Shown here: positions 33,570 to 44,500 of the stretch, in pieces
How the letters are laid out: every line of letters starts with the position of its first letter
Position numbering within the stretch: the stretch's first letter is position 1
From: an uncultured Clostridia bacterium
GTDB taxonomy: Bacteria > Bacillota > Clostridia > Christensenellales > Borkfalkiaceae
Reading direction: 5' to 3'
Length of the DNA stretch: 49,264 nt
Assembly (NCBI GenBank): GCA_947629515.1
Contig: CANRDY010000058.1
Coordinates: 1 to 49,264 of the forward strand
The notes under the pieces: model-generated
Databases searched by the model: none
What the model was told of the DNA's origin: nothing
What the model saw: only the letters and a program-made list of their open reading frames with translations
Translations under genes and position numbers: made by a program

Positions 33570-34562
33570 TTATTTTTCCAGCTTGACCCGAGGGTCTACA
33601 AGCATATAGGCTATATCCGTCAAAAACGTACCTATAACCGTCAGAATTGCCAAGAACATCATATAGCCCATTATGAAGGGCACGTCGCCGTTTTGCATCG
33701 CCTGATAGGAAATACGACCTATGCCGTCGAACGCAAACACCTCTTCGAGGATCATCATTCCGCCGAAAAGTCCCGGCAACAGCCCCGCCATCATGGTGAC
33801 GAGGGGTATCATTGTGTTGCGGAAAACATGCTTATATACGACCGTCCGCTCCGAAAGTCCCTTTGCCCTTGCCGTCCTTATGTAGTCGGCGTTGAGCACT
33901 TCGAGTGTGTTGGTACGCGTGTGGCGCATTATGCCGCCGAGGGAGATGAGCACTATCGTTATCATGGGTAAGATCATGTGATAGAGCATATCCCCCACCC
34001 GCGCAAAGCCCATGAGGTTTGCGTCGGACAGCGTTCCCTGCCCGGGGAACCAGCCCAAGTCGGTCGCAAAGATCTTAATGAGTATGGTTCCCACGAAGAA
34101 CGAGGGCAACGAAATGCCGATTACGGTTATAACGGTTATGGTGTAGTCGTATACGCTGTATTGGCTTGTTGCGGCTTTTACGCCGAGAGGCACTGCAATT
34201 ATATATTCGAGCACGAACGCCACTATCGCAACCGCAAAGGACTGCCACATGTAACGCTGTATAGCGTCGGTCACGGGTTCGTTATAGCAGAACGACATGC
34301 CGAGGTTGCCCTGAATGGCGTTGCCGAGCCAATTGAAGTAGCCCGAAATTATGCCGCCGAACGAGTTGTCGTCAAGCCCGTAAATGGCTTTAAGCTCCTG
34401 TATCTGCTCGGGCGTTATTTCGGTACCGTTGCCCATGCCCGCCACCATTCTGTCGATGTAGTCGACGGGCAGCAAACGCATAAGGATATACAATATCAAA
34501 GAGACCACGAGCAAAGATAAAATTGCGTAAAAGATCCTCTTTACAAGATACTTTATTGTCAT
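33570..34562 (-). CDS. oppB: Oligopeptide ABC transporter permease OppB
   Basis: A 330-residue permease paired with OppC. The N-terminus MTIKYLVKRIFYAILSLLVV is the first span; six spans in total. The EAA loop reads YIRTARAKGLSERTVVYKHV, and the end DIAYMLVDPRVKLEK is canonical for OppB. The start has AAGGA 8 bases upstream and follows the oppA stop by 35 bases. No insertion is visible here, unlike OppA, OppD and OppF. Confidence 0.95.
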   Translation of the reverse strand: MTIKYLVKRIFYAILSLLVVSLILYILMRLLPVDYIDRMVAGMGNGTEITPEQIQELKAIYGLDDNSFGGIISGYFNWLGNAIQGNLGMSFCYNEPVTDAIQRYMWQSFAVAIVAFVLEYIIAVPLGVKAATSQYSVYDYTITVITVIGISLPSFFVGTILIKIFATDLGWFPGQGTLSDANLMGFARVGDMLYHMILPMITIVLISLGGIMRHTRTNTLEVLNADYIRTARAKGLSERTVVYKHVFRNTMIPLVTMMAGLLPGLFGGMMILEEVFAFDGIGRISYQAMQNGDVPFIMGYMMFLAILTVIGTFLTDIAYMLVDPRVKLEK

Positions 34563-34597
34563 TTGGATATTCCTTGTTTATTTGGGATATTACCCGC

Positions 34598-37171
34598 TTA
34601 CTTGGAAATGTTGAGTTCTACCTGCCAGATGTTCGAAAGAGGGCTTCTGAACGCCGTTACGTCCTCGAGGTGAAGCGACTCGTTCTTTATTACCGAAGTG
34701 TTCCATACGAAGAGGTTATCCCTTTGATAGAGAGGGAACTCCACGTAGAGATCCATTACATAGTCGAGAGCGGTGCTGTACATTTCCTTACGCGCTTCTT
34801 TGTCGTCTATTTCACGCGCCTGATCGATTATCCTCGAAAGTTTTTCGATTATATCGTATTCCTGATAGTAATACGAGGTGTCGTTCAATATGGCGTTATA
34901 GCCCCAGTTGAGCACCGAAGTAGCCTTGCTGTCCATGTGGTAGACCTGATACATATCGGGGTCGATAGTCGACGACCACGCCGCCGCCCACACTTCGAGC
35001 GTGCCCTGCTGCAACTTTCTGAGCGCGTTCGAATCCTTGGTAACGGTTATTTCGAAGCCGCACTCGTTGAGGATCTCCGCCGCAAGACGAAGGGTCTGCG
35101 CCGCGGGGTGATCCTCGGTGTCGCCCGCTATGGTGAAGGTGTATTTAAGGGTGTCGTCCGCCGCATTCTGCAAAGTGCCGTTTGAATTGGGATTGGTGAA
35201 GCCCGCTGCCTGTACGAGCGGTTTGACCGCCGCTATTGCCGCAGTTTTGAACTCGTCGGAGGTGGCGAACTGGGTGTCGCCCCAGAATACGCTCTTGCAG
35301 CCCGTGGGATAAGCCCAGCTCTCTATGGACATGGGACGGTAAATGGGGCTTGCCGCGCCGCCGTAGTACGCTATGGCAAGATCGGGGTTGAACGCCGTCA
35401 TTATTGCTTTACGGATATTGATATCCTTAACGTATCTGGCGTTTACGCCTATATAGCCGTAGCCGAGGTTGGAAACCTGTTCGAAATCTATCCCCTCGCC
35501 GTTGGTTTTCATATTCTTCACTCTGTTGATATTGTCCTGCGTGGCGTTGGGATCGGCATAGTCTATTTCTTTGGTTTTACCCGTTACCATATCGAACTTC
35601 TGGTTGGACGAAATGGTCTTGTACTGAATGTACTTGATCTTGGGCTGACCCAGAACGAAATCGTCGTTGCGGACGAAGTTGACTATGCTGTTGTTGTAGA
35701 AATCGGCAAGCGCGTTCGAAGCGTTGGGATCGGAGACGTTCGCCTTGTAAGGACCCGCGCCGACGGGCACGAGCTTTTGCCTTACGCTGTTCATGAAGTC
35801 CGCGCTGGCGTACTCTACGCCGAAGTCGGCACATTCCGCACTGTAAACGTCCGCCGCCATTGCCTTTTCGACAAGTTCGGGGGTGGAATAATAGTGCAGA
35901 GGCGCAACTTCGAAGCTGAAGTTATAGATAGCCTTGGGGTCAACGCCGTCGATGACTATTTTGAGAACGTCAAGCTCTTTGCCGAGATTTATGGGCGTAC
36001 CCGTCTGCGTGGGTATACTGCTCATCTTTTCTACGGTTATACCCGAAACGTTCTTGTAGGTTATGCCCGTATCGGCAAAGTATTTGCCCATAAGGTCGGA
36101 GGCGATATACTCTTCAATAGTTTGAGATGTCGCATATTTATAGCCGAACAGTTTCCTCATGCTGTCCTTGAACCCGGTAGGCGAACTGGTACTATAAAAG
36201 TTATTGAAAATTTCGTTTATAATATCATCTTTGTTATGACTCTTGCTGTCCCAGCCATTATATTGAATTGGTTCGTAATAATGACTGCCGTCAGGACGAG
36301 ACTTTCTTTGAACTTCAATCTCACTATACATCTGCAAAAAGATCTGCCAAGGCTCGGTGAGTCCCATTTCCTTGTAGCTTTCGGAGTCTACAGAACCTTC
36401 CGCCGAAGCCCAGTCGGTGTTCATCTCTTCCTTGAAATAACTCTTTGACTGCTCTATATATTCCATATATGTTTTCGAGCGCAGTCCCTCATCAAATTCA
36501 TATGAATTATTAAGATCGGACATAGGGTTGCCCGCGTCCTCGTCAGCCCACTCGACTATGTTCTGCATAATCGTTCTTGCATACTGCGTGAACAGGTTGT
36601 CGATCTGCTCCTGCTGGTTTTCGTCTTCCGTCTGCGTTCTGTATCTCTGCAAGCCCTTTATCTTGGTGGAATACATGGTGGAAGAACCCGAATACGCTCT
36701 GTCGAGATACATATACAGGTTGAAGAGCACGTCGTGTATAGTGAGAGGCACGCCGTCGCTGAACTTGATGTTGTCCTTTATGGCGAAGTAGTAAGTGGTG
36801 TAGTAGTTGTCGTAGTCGTTGCCGTTTACTTCCTTGCTGCCCGTGGTAACGCTCGAATAATGCGAGACGACCGTGGGCTGTGCGCCGTTGGCAACGGCTT
36901 CGGGCGAATCGTCGGCGTTCGCAACGATATTGCCGTCTTTATCGGTCGCAAGCATGGAAATCTGGGTCTGCGCCACTACCGAGCTGTCCGCGCCCGACGT
37001 TGAGAAGAAGGGGTTGAAAACGCCGTCGAGTGCGTCCGTGGAAATTCTCAATGGCGTATCTTCGGTGATCGCGTCGCCCGAGCATGCGGGCAAGCACGTT
37101 ACTGCCGTTACGCAGGCGAGCACGGTGCACGCCGCCAACGCCAATTTCTTTTTAATGTTCTTTTTGCGCAT
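34598..37171 (-). CDS. oppA: Oligopeptide-binding lipoprotein OppA, enlarged
   Basis: The extracytoplasmic solute-binding protein (SBP family 5) that delivers peptides to OppBC. The signal peptide ends in LPAC with the lipid Cys at residue 30. The family signature IKFSDGVPLTIHDVLFNLYM spans about 134-153 and GAGPYK is at 471-476. It has 857 residues, against about 520-600 usually. The excess is mostly one segment at about 165-395, rich in Asn, Gln, Tyr and acidic residues (RYRTQTEDENQQEQIDNLF, DGSHYYEPIQYNGWDSKSH), placed between the signature and the ligand-binding hinge. The start has AGGAG 6 bases upstream. A 39-base gap with no hairpin or promoter separates it from the lipoprotein gene before it, so it appears to share the protease operon. 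Confidence 0.93.
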   Translation of the reverse strand: MRKKNIKKKLALAACTVLACVTAVTCLPACSGDAITEDTPLRISTDALDGVFNPFFSTSGADSSVVAQTQISMLATDKDGNIVANADDSPEAVANGAQPTVVSHYSSVTTGSKEVNGNDYDNYYTTYYFAIKDNIKFSDGVPLTIHDVLFNLYMYLDRAYSGSSTMYSTKIKGLQRYRTQTEDENQQEQIDNLFTQYARTIMQNIVEWADEDAGNPMSDLNNSYEFDEGLRSKTYMEYIEQSKSYFKEEMNTDWASAEGSVDSESYKEMGLTEPWQIFLQMYSEIEVQRKSRPDGSHYYEPIQYNGWDSKSHNKDDIINEIFNNFYSTSSPTGFKDSMRKLFGYKYATSQTIEEYIASDLMGKYFADTGITYKNVSGITVEKMSSIPTQTGTPINLGKELDVLKIVIDGVDPKAIYNFSFEVAPLHYYSTPELVEKAMAADVYSAECADFGVEYASADFMNSVRQKLVPVGAGPYKANVSDPNASNALADFYNNSIVNFVRNDDFVLGQPKIKYIQYKTISSNQKFDMVTGKTKEIDYADPNATQDNINRVKNMKTNGEGIDFEQVSNLGYGYIGVNARYVKDINIRKAIMTAFNPDLAIAYYGGAASPIYRPMSIESWAYPTGCKSVFWGDTQFATSDEFKTAAIAAVKPLVQAAGFTNPNSNGTLQNAADDTLKYTFTIAGDTEDHPAAQTLRLAAEILNECGFEITVTKDSNALRKLQQGTLEVWAAAWSSTIDPDMYQVYHMDSKATSVLNWGYNAILNDTSYYYQEYDIIEKLSRIIDQAREIDDKEARKEMYSTALDYVMDLYVEFPLYQRDNLFVWNTSVIKNESLHLEDVTAFRSPLSNIWQVELNISK

Positions 37172-37210
37172 ATATATCTCCTGTAATTTTTATTTATTTC
37201 AAACCATATT

Positions 37211-38434
37211 TCAGGTCGTTTGTTGTGACAGAGAACAGCTCTCGCACGTTACGCCCGAAAGCGTCTCTTTGTTGCCGCACACGATATTTGCGAAAGGTCC
37301 GCCAAGCTCGCTCTTGTTGTATAACACATTACCTATAAATATACCTCTGTCTCCGCTACTTCCCAAATTGGGCATCGAGAACGTGATATTTACATTTCTA
37401 AGGGTAACGTTTTCGCAAGGAGCCGATCCGTCTGCCTGACCCGCGAGCACGCCCATGTTTACCTTTGAAGGGTTGCCCCTGTGGGTGACGGTTATGGTTA
37501 CGTTCTCGAAGGTTATATTACTTATCTTTGCGTTAGCCCCCAGACGGCGGAACAGTCCGTAGTTCTGCTGTCCCACGCCCGTATCGGAGTAGCTTACGGC
37601 AAAGTTCTTTACGGTGCGGTTATTGCCGACTATCGTGCCCGCGTAGTTGGTTATTACGTTGACCGACGTGTCCTCTTCGGCAAAGTCTATGTCCGCCGTA
37701 AGGTACATGCTTGTGCCGCCGCGCATGGCGTTGCGGAATTCGGTGGTGGAAGATACGAGCGTGTACGTGCCCTCTATCCTCTTAACGTATACCCTTTCGA
37801 CCTCCGCGCCCGTTTGAAGTTTATGCGTGTAGGGGAACTCCACGGGCTGTGTGCACGCGCTGTCGTAGTAGTATTCTCTTAAATTGGTGTAGCCCGATAC
37901 GTCTTTCAACGCCGAGTCGAGCTTGGTTTTTTCGACGGAGTTCGAGCCAGTGTCCACGTATATCTTGGAGTTGGGAGTGTCGTCTACGTTGTAGATATCG
38001 AGTCTGAACCTCAATTGCCATACGGCAAACAGCGTCAGATCGCCGCTTACCCTGTCTTGTTCGAAGTTCCAGAACACGGTGTTGCCGTTTACATCCTTTT
38101 TGTAGTTGACGACGCCGCCCTCCTCTTCGCCCTCGGCAAAACCTACGAGGGTGTAGTCCTCTTTTGAGGGGATAAGATTCTGCTTTACAAGACCTTCGTA
38201 TGAGATGAGCGCGTCGGGCTTGACGTAGAGCTTAGCCACGTCCGAAGGGTTGTTGCCGTTATTGGTGATCGCGCCGCCCAGATAGTCGAGGGTGACTATG
38301 TTCGAATACCCTCTGTCTATCACCTTGTCGGGCGAAAGCGTAAAGTTTCCGCTGCACGCCGTGAGCGTGCATACGCCCGCAACGACCGCCAGCAATGCGA
38401 TCAGAATATTCCTTTTGAGCCTGTTATGCCTCAT
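37211..38434 (-). CDS. Lipoprotein with InlB-like repeats and a C-terminal beta-helix-like region
   Basis: A 407-residue predicted surface lipoprotein of no named family. The signal peptide ends in LTAC with Cys27. Two InlB-type regions follow (about 45-140, with VGFAEGEE ... LTLFAVWQL, and about 142-225). The last 180 residues (ADIDFAEEDTSVNVITNYAG, then NYGLFRRLGANAKISNITFE) repeat G-N/x-F/I-N-V strands as in GLUG or right-handed beta-helix proteins. The ATG lies inside the end of the upstream LRR gene, an 11-base overlap, with GAGGA just upstream. It lies between the LRR lipoprotein and oppA, so a substrate-capture role is conceivable but unproven. No catalytic residues are identifiable. 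Confidence 0.85.
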   Translation of the reverse strand: MRHNRLKRNILIALLAVVAGVCTLTACSGNFTLSPDKVIDRGYSNIVTLDYLGGAITNNGNNPSDVAKLYVKPDALISYEGLVKQNLIPSKEDYTLVGFAEGEEEGGVVNYKKDVNGNTVFWNFEQDRVSGDLTLFAVWQLRFRLDIYNVDDTPNSKIYVDTGSNSVEKTKLDSALKDVSGYTNLREYYYDSACTQPVEFPYTHKLQTGAEVERVYVKRIEGTYTLVSSTTEFRNAMRGGTSMYLTADIDFAEEDTSVNVITNYAGTIVGNNRTVKNFAVSYSDTGVGQQNYGLFRRLGANAKISNITFENVTITVTHRGNPSKVNMGVLAGQADGSAPCENVTLRNVNITFSMPNLGSSGDRGIFIGNVLYNKSELGGPFANIVCGNKETLSGVTCESCSLSQQTT

Positions 38435-41400
38435 CGTATTCCTCTACCGACTTTACTTTTTCTTTCATCTCGCTCCAGCTTTCGGCTTGCTTGTAGCTTT
38501 CGACGCTGTCTGCGGGAACGTATATAAGGCAGTCGTAAGAACCTCTGACGAAATTCCTGTATTCGGCTTCGTCGTCCTCGATTTTGGTGTTTACCGTGGG
38601 AACGGTCTCCGAATATATTACAACTGCTTTAAGTTTTTCGCAATCTGCAAAGCTCATCGCGCCTATCGTAAGCGTTCCTTCAAGCATGGCTTCGCCCGAA
38701 CCGAGGGTGACGGTTTCGAGCTGAGGGCACGCTTCGAACGCACGCGCGCCTATCGAGGTGAGTTTAGAACCCAAATTTATCGTCTTTAACGCCGAGTGGT
38801 AGAACGCCGAGTCGCCGAGGGTATCTATGTTTTCGGAGTCGAAAGTCAGAGTGAAGTCCTCGTTCATCTCGTATACGCCGCCCAAAGCCGTGGAATAGGT
38901 CATTCCCGCGTAGGCGAACGCACTGCCGCCTATCGACGTGACGGAAGCGGGTATTATTACCTCGCGAAGCGAGCTGTTGTATCTGTAAGACGAGCCGCTC
39001 GTGCCGACGTATATCGAGCGGGAAGCGAGGAACGCGCCCTCGCCTATCGCGGTCACGCCGTCGAGAAGTTCGACTTTCGAAATGTAGCGGCAGTATGCGA
39101 ACGCCGCATCGCCGATGGTCTGAACGCTGCCGGGAATTATCACTTCCGTAAGCGAAGAACAGCTTATGAACGCGCCCTCGGCAATTTCGGTTATGCCATC
39201 GAAATTATAGTCCTCGACAGCCGTTGCGGCGTAGGCGTATTTGCCTATCTTTGTAATATTGCTGCCCGAAGTCGTTTCGACCTCTTTGAGGTTGGTTATA
39301 TACGCGAACGCGAAATCGGGAACGGCGGTTATATCGTTCCTCAACGTTATCTTTGTGAGCGTGGTGGAGATAAAGTGGTTGTCGTTCAGATCGTCCTCGC
39401 CGTCGCTCGTCGTAACGCTCGCGCCGAAGATATAGGGCATGTAGTTGTTGGCTCCCGCCGAACCGCCGATAAACGATACCGTAAGTTCGGTCATTGCCGA
39501 AAATCTGAACGCACCGCTCTCGATCTGCGTTACCGTTTGGGGAACATTGACGATCTTTACCGAGCTGTACGCGAACGCGTCGGTAACTATCTTCTGAACG
39601 CCCTCCGCGAACATTATCGCCGTCTTGCCCGCGGGAACGCAGACAAGGTTCTTGAAATCGGAAGAATAAAGACAGCCGTCGTAGCTCTTGTATCTGCAAC
39701 CCGAAGCCTCGTCTATAAGGATCGCGGTAAGGGCCGTGTCGCCGTAGAACACGTGGGCGGGGTTGTCGCCCGCAAACGTGGTGAAGTTCGCGCCCAGCAC
39801 TATATTCTCTATCGCGGTGAATGCAAAGGCGTAATCGCCTATCGATACCACGTTGTCGATGCCCTCTACCTCTTCAAGCCCCGTACAGCCGTAAAAGGCG
39901 TACGCGGGAAGGGAAGTTACTTCGCCCGTCAAAGTTACGGTTTTAAGGGTCGCGGGCACATATCCCGTGCCGTTGCCGCCCGCCGCTTCGCCGAAATAGT
40001 AAGCTATTCCGCCGCTTTGGGGGAACGCCGAAAGCGTGAGGTTTACGAGTTTGTCCGCCCCTTTGAGCGCGCCCTGCTTCAACGTTACGCCCGCGCCGAA
40101 TTCAAGGGTTTTGACCGCGCTCGACGAGAACGCCCCGTTTTCGACCGAGCTCACGCCCTCGGGCAGGGTGAACTCCTCGTTTTTGGAGACGTATCTGTAA
40201 AGCGATCTCGTTTCACCCGATACCTTGTAGAGGTTGCCGTCCTCGACCGCAAACGCGCTGCTTGCCGACGTTACGGCGGAGAGCGACTTGCAGTCGTCGA
40301 GCACACATTCGCCCATGGTGCGCACGCTTGCGGGAATGTTGAACGCGGTTATGCCCGAGTTGGAGAAAGCGTAGTTGCCTATCGCCGTAACCGTTGAACC
40401 GAGGTCTACCGAAGTCAGCCTCGAGCAAGCCGAAAAGGCGTAATCGCCTATCGACTGAAGCCTCGGGGAGAACTTCACCGAACGCAGGTCAGAACAGCCC
40501 GAAAAGACGCTTTCGCTTACAACGCTTACGTTTTCGAGCGAACCGATATTTCTGAGCCTGTTGCAGGAGTAGAACGCAGAGGCGTCGATCCTGCTCACTT
40601 CGCCGAGGTTTATTTCGAAGAGATAATTGCACTCCGAAAAGGCGTTCGCGCCTATCGTTTTAACGCTGTCGGGCAGTATAACCTCCACTACCTTGTCGTT
40701 GTTCAAAAACGCGTCTCTTGCAATGGAGGTTACCTGCTGACCCTCATAGAACTTGGGGATTATTACCTTCGAACCGCCCGTGTAGCCCGTTACCGAGCCC
40801 GCCGATATCTGCAAGCCGTCGCTGTACGACTGCGCATAAAGGGTCGTATCGGCGGCCGCGGGTCTGCCGAAAGTATATCTTTGGTTATATCTTGAATCGC
40901 TGAACCAATCGGTGAGAAGTATGCCATCGCCGAGGTCGGGTTCGAACTTTGTAACGCTTTCGCCCTTTTTAACGGGTACTACGGCGTAAGTCTGTTCGTT
41001 AATTACATAGGTCATATAGGCATAGTTGGAATCGTTGTTCCACTGCGCCTTTAAGGTTATCGACTCTTCGGGCATTCTGTCGAAGCCGAAGGGAACGCCG
41101 TTGAGCGTCCAGCCGCCGAACACATACCCCTCTTTGGTGGGAGCCTGCGGCTCGGAGACGGGCTTGCCCGAAAACTCGACTATGGAGTCGACCGCCGTTC
41201 CGCCGTCCGAATCGAAATCGATGCGCGAGGTGGTAAGCCCCAGCCAATTGGCGTAGAGCGTTGCGTCGCCCTCGGGCATTACAAAGGTGTATTCCGCGGT
41301 GAACGCGGGCTTGGTACACTCCTCGTCGCTGTACCAATTGTCGAAAGTGTAGTAGTCCTTTTCGGGATCGTCGGGGCGGGAGACCGTCTGCCCCGCGGCG

Positions 41401-41558
41401 TAGGAAGCCTCGGGTATCTGAGTTCCACCTCTTGAATCGAAGGTCAACTTATAGGTGGTTTCGCCCGCGCAACCCGCGCACGAACCCGCGCACGCCGCAA
41501 ATATGCCCGCCGTGCCGGCTATGGCTATCAACAGGGAAATTACAAAACGCTTTTTCAT
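38424..41558 (-). CDS. BspA-type LRR lipoprotein in the protease-Opp operon
   Basis: A 1044-residue surface lipoprotein. The signal peptide ends in FAAC with Cys23, followed by two more Cys (CAGSCAGCAGE), an unusual cluster just after the lipid anchor. Three InlB-type repeats lie at about 34-106, 109-173 and 178-245, then BspA/LRR_5 repeats from about 247 to 1015 with the usual L-x-x-I-x-I-P ... I-G-x-x-A-F pattern and two DGCLY-type inserts. The tail SWSEMKEKVKSVEEYDEA is charged. The ATG overlaps the protease stop as ATGA, and GGAG lies about 9 bases upstream. This is translationally linked to the protease, which carries the same repeat type, so joint action at the surface is likely (inference). 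Confidence 0.92.
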   Translation of the reverse strand: MKKRFVISLLIAIAGTAGIFAACAGSCAGCAGETTYKLTFDSRGGTQIPEASYAAGQTVSRPDDPEKDYYTFDNWYSDEECTKPAFTAEYTFVMPEGDATLYANWLGLTTSRIDFDSDGGTAVDSIVEFSGKPVSEPQAPTKEGYVFGGWTLNGVPFGFDRMPEESITLKAQWNNDSNYAYMTYVINEQTYAVVPVKKGESVTKFEPDLGDGILLTDWFSDSRYNQRYTFGRPAAADTTLYAQSYSDGLQISAGSVTGYTGGSKVIIPKFYEGQQVTSIARDAFLNNDKVVEVILPDSVKTIGANAFSECNYLFEINLGEVSRIDASAFYSCNRLRNIGSLENVSVVSESVFSGCSDLRSVKFSPRLQSIGDYAFSACSRLTSVDLGSTVTAIGNYAFSNSGITAFNIPASVRTMGECVLDDCKSLSAVTSASSAFAVEDGNLYKVSGETRSLYRYVSKNEEFTLPEGVSSVENGAFSSSAVKTLEFGAGVTLKQGALKGADKLVNLTLSAFPQSGGIAYYFGEAAGGNGTGYVPATLKTVTLTGEVTSLPAYAFYGCTGLEEVEGIDNVVSIGDYAFAFTAIENIVLGANFTTFAGDNPAHVFYGDTALTAILIDEASGCRYKSYDGCLYSSDFKNLVCVPAGKTAIMFAEGVQKIVTDAFAYSSVKIVNVPQTVTQIESGAFRFSAMTELTVSFIGGSAGANNYMPYIFGASVTTSDGEDDLNDNHFISTTLTKITLRNDITAVPDFAFAYITNLKEVETTSGSNITKIGKYAYAATAVEDYNFDGITEIAEGAFISCSSLTEVIIPGSVQTIGDAAFAYCRYISKVELLDGVTAIGEGAFLASRSIYVGTSGSSYRYNSSLREVIIPASVTSIGGSAFAYAGMTYSTALGGVYEMNEDFTLTFDSENIDTLGDSAFYHSALKTINLGSKLTSIGARAFEACPQLETVTLGSGEAMLEGTLTIGAMSFADCEKLKAVVIYSETVPTVNTKIEDDEAEYRNFVRGSYDCLIYVPADSVESYKQAESWSEMKEKVKSVEEYDEA

Positions 41559-44500
41559 GACTTTCTGCTCCCCCTTGCCGCGAACGCCGCTATTGCGATC
41601 GCCGCAACAACCGAAGCTATCGCCGCAAGTATTCCGCCCGCCGAAGTATTGTTTTGTACGTTTTCGATTTCGACTATCGAAGCGACGACTTCGTTGCCTC
41701 CGTCGACCGCCGAGGTATTCTGCGAAAGTTCGGGGTGAGCGGCGTTATACAACTCGGTCACCCTTGCGACGGCGGCGTTGAGTTTGGTGACGAAATCCGC
41801 GGGGATAAACGCCATCTGGTCGCTGTCGAGCAGATTGTAAAGTCTGCGGTAAGAGAGCACTGCGGTGTAGTCGTCGACCGTGAGCGCGTTTAGATCTATC
41901 GCCTCGATATTCTCGTAAAGGGCTATCGTGCTCTGGCTCTCCTGCACGTCGGTGCGCGTTGCCACGTCGCCGACATATTGCTTCCACAGGCGGCTGTCGT
42001 AGCCCTGCCCGTTTGCGGGGACCGAAATGGCGACGCCCGCCGTCTCCTCTTCGGAATAGTCCTTTTTGAAGTTGTTATAGGTGTATTGGTTGAGCACGTA
42101 ATCGCTCTCGAGTACGGGCGCGGTCACGCAGTTCATTGTTATGCTTGCAAGCGCGTCCGCGTTGTAGAACGCCCCCGCGCCTATGCTCAAAAGAGTTGTG
42201 GGAAGGGTGACCGAAGTTACGTTCGGGTTATCCGCAACGGCGTACGCCTCGATGCGAACCGTTCTGTCGAGAACCGTGAGAGCCGTAACGTTTGCCGCGG
42301 AGGGCAGACAGAACAGCTCGAATTTGCCGTTAGAAAGAGTGCGGTAGATCGCGCCGTCGCCCTCGTGCACGAAGTACGCTCCGCCCTCGGCTATCGTGAC
42401 CGTTGCAAGAGCGGTAGCTCCGTTGAACGCGCGGGGCGCAAGGCTTTCGACCGCGGGAAGGGCAAGGCTCGAAATATCCGTACCCTTGAACGCATACGCC
42501 TGTATGCTCTTTACCGCGGGTATCGTAAGCGAGGCGAGGCTCGCCGCGTTTTCGAACGCGTGTTCTCCCACGTTTTCGGCTTTTGCGAAGTTCGCCGCGG
42601 TAAGTTTGCTGTTTTCGAACGCGTACGCGCCGATCTCCTTTACCTCTCCGAGGTTCGCCTCGGTGAATATCGCTCCCGCAAAGGCGTGGTCGCCTATCGT
42701 CGTCAGCTTGGGCGCGGTTATAGCCGCAAGTTTCGAGGGCGTCCCTCTGCCTACCGCAAACGCATACGCGCCCACTTCGGTAAGCTCGTCCGCCTTTATC
42801 GCGGCGAGCGCGGTGTTGGAGAACGCGTAGTCGCCCACCTTTGTTACCGCTCCGAAGTCGTCGGCTTCGGGACTTGCGGCAGAATAGATATGCTCTATCC
42901 TGCTGTCTGCGAACGCGCGCGCGCCTATTTCGACAACGCTTGCGGGAAGTACTATCGAGGTAATTCCCGAGTCCGCGAACGCATAGGGTGCGATCGCCGT
43001 TATTCCCTCGCAGAGGGTGACGGACGTAAGTTTTTCGCATCCGCCGAACACTCCCTCGCCGAGAGCAGTTATATTGCTTCCCGTAAGGTCTGCCGAAGCA
43101 ACTTCCGAATCCGCAAAGGCGTAAGCTCCGAGCGAGGTGAAGCCTCCGAGGCTCGTTGCCGTCACCGCCGCCAGATCGGTTCCCGCAAAGGTATAAGCGG
43201 GCAACTCTTTGAGCGCGGAGTTATTGACAAAGCCCGCGACGTGTTTGCAGAACCCGAACGCGCCCGTGCCGAGGTAGGTTACGCTTGCGGGGATAGTTAT
43301 GGTGTAATCCTGCGTGCCGTCGTCGGTGTACGCAAAGGCGTAATCGCCGATATATTGGACGTTTGCGGGGATAGTTACCTGCGCAAGCGCAGTCTGCGAG
43401 AAGGCGTTGCTGCCTATCGAAATTATGTTGTTCGTTCCGTTCAGCGTATTTATTCTGGAATATACGAACGCGCCGTCGCCTATCTCGCGGACGTTGTTGA
43501 AGTTGACCGTCCTCAACGCCTGATTATAGCTGAACGCGTTTTTGCCTATCTTCAAAACGTCTGTCGGAACGGTGAACGTGCCGTTGTTTGCATACTGCTT
43601 TGCAAAGGGTGCGACAACGAGCGTTTTGCCCGACTTATCGTAGAGTATGCCGTCCCGCGCCTGCATATATCTTGCGCCCGCAACGGCTTTGAACGAAGTC
43701 AGCCTTACGCAGTTGATGAACGCGCCCGTGCCCACGTCGTTGAGGTTGGTGTACGCCGAAGCCGTGACGTTGGTGAGCTGTGAATCCTGCGCAAACGCCC
43801 GCTCGCCTATTTTGGTAAGCCCGTCGGGAAGTTTGAAGTCGGTCAACGACGAGCAGTAAGCAAACGTGCGATCGCCTATCGCGCCCACCGTGCCGTTGAA
43901 CTTGACCGTTCTCAGAGCCGAGCAGTCGTAGAACGCGTAGTCGCCCAACGCCGTCAGATCGGAATTTATAACTACGCTTTTGAGCGACGTGCAGTTTGCA
44001 AACGCGTAGTCGCCGAGGGCAGAGCCGTTGAACTCGACGTTGCGCAACGCAACGCACTCTATAAACGCGTTTTCGCCTATCTGCGTGTACTTGCCCGTTA
44101 TTATGTTTTCGAGGGAATAGCATGCGGCGAACGCCAGCGCGCCCATATACTTAACGCCCGTTATGTCGAGCGTTTTAAGCCCCGAGCACATGCAGAACGT
44201 GCGGCTTCCCACAAACGACACGTGCGAAAGATCGAGCGTTTCGAGAGATGGACAGTTGTAGAACGCCAGATCGTTTATTGTGGTGACATGGTTTAAATTT
44301 ATGGTCGAGAGCTTGGGGTTCCACGCAAAGGCGTAAATGCCTATGGTTGCGCAACTTTCGGGAAGCTGTACTTCTTCGAGGTTGTCGCAGCCATAGAACG
44401 CCGCTTCGTTTATCGTTTCGACGCCCTCGGGTATTATTACCTTTTTAATATATTCGTTGCCGAAGAACGCGCTGCGGGAAATGTAGAGCACGCCGAGGTC

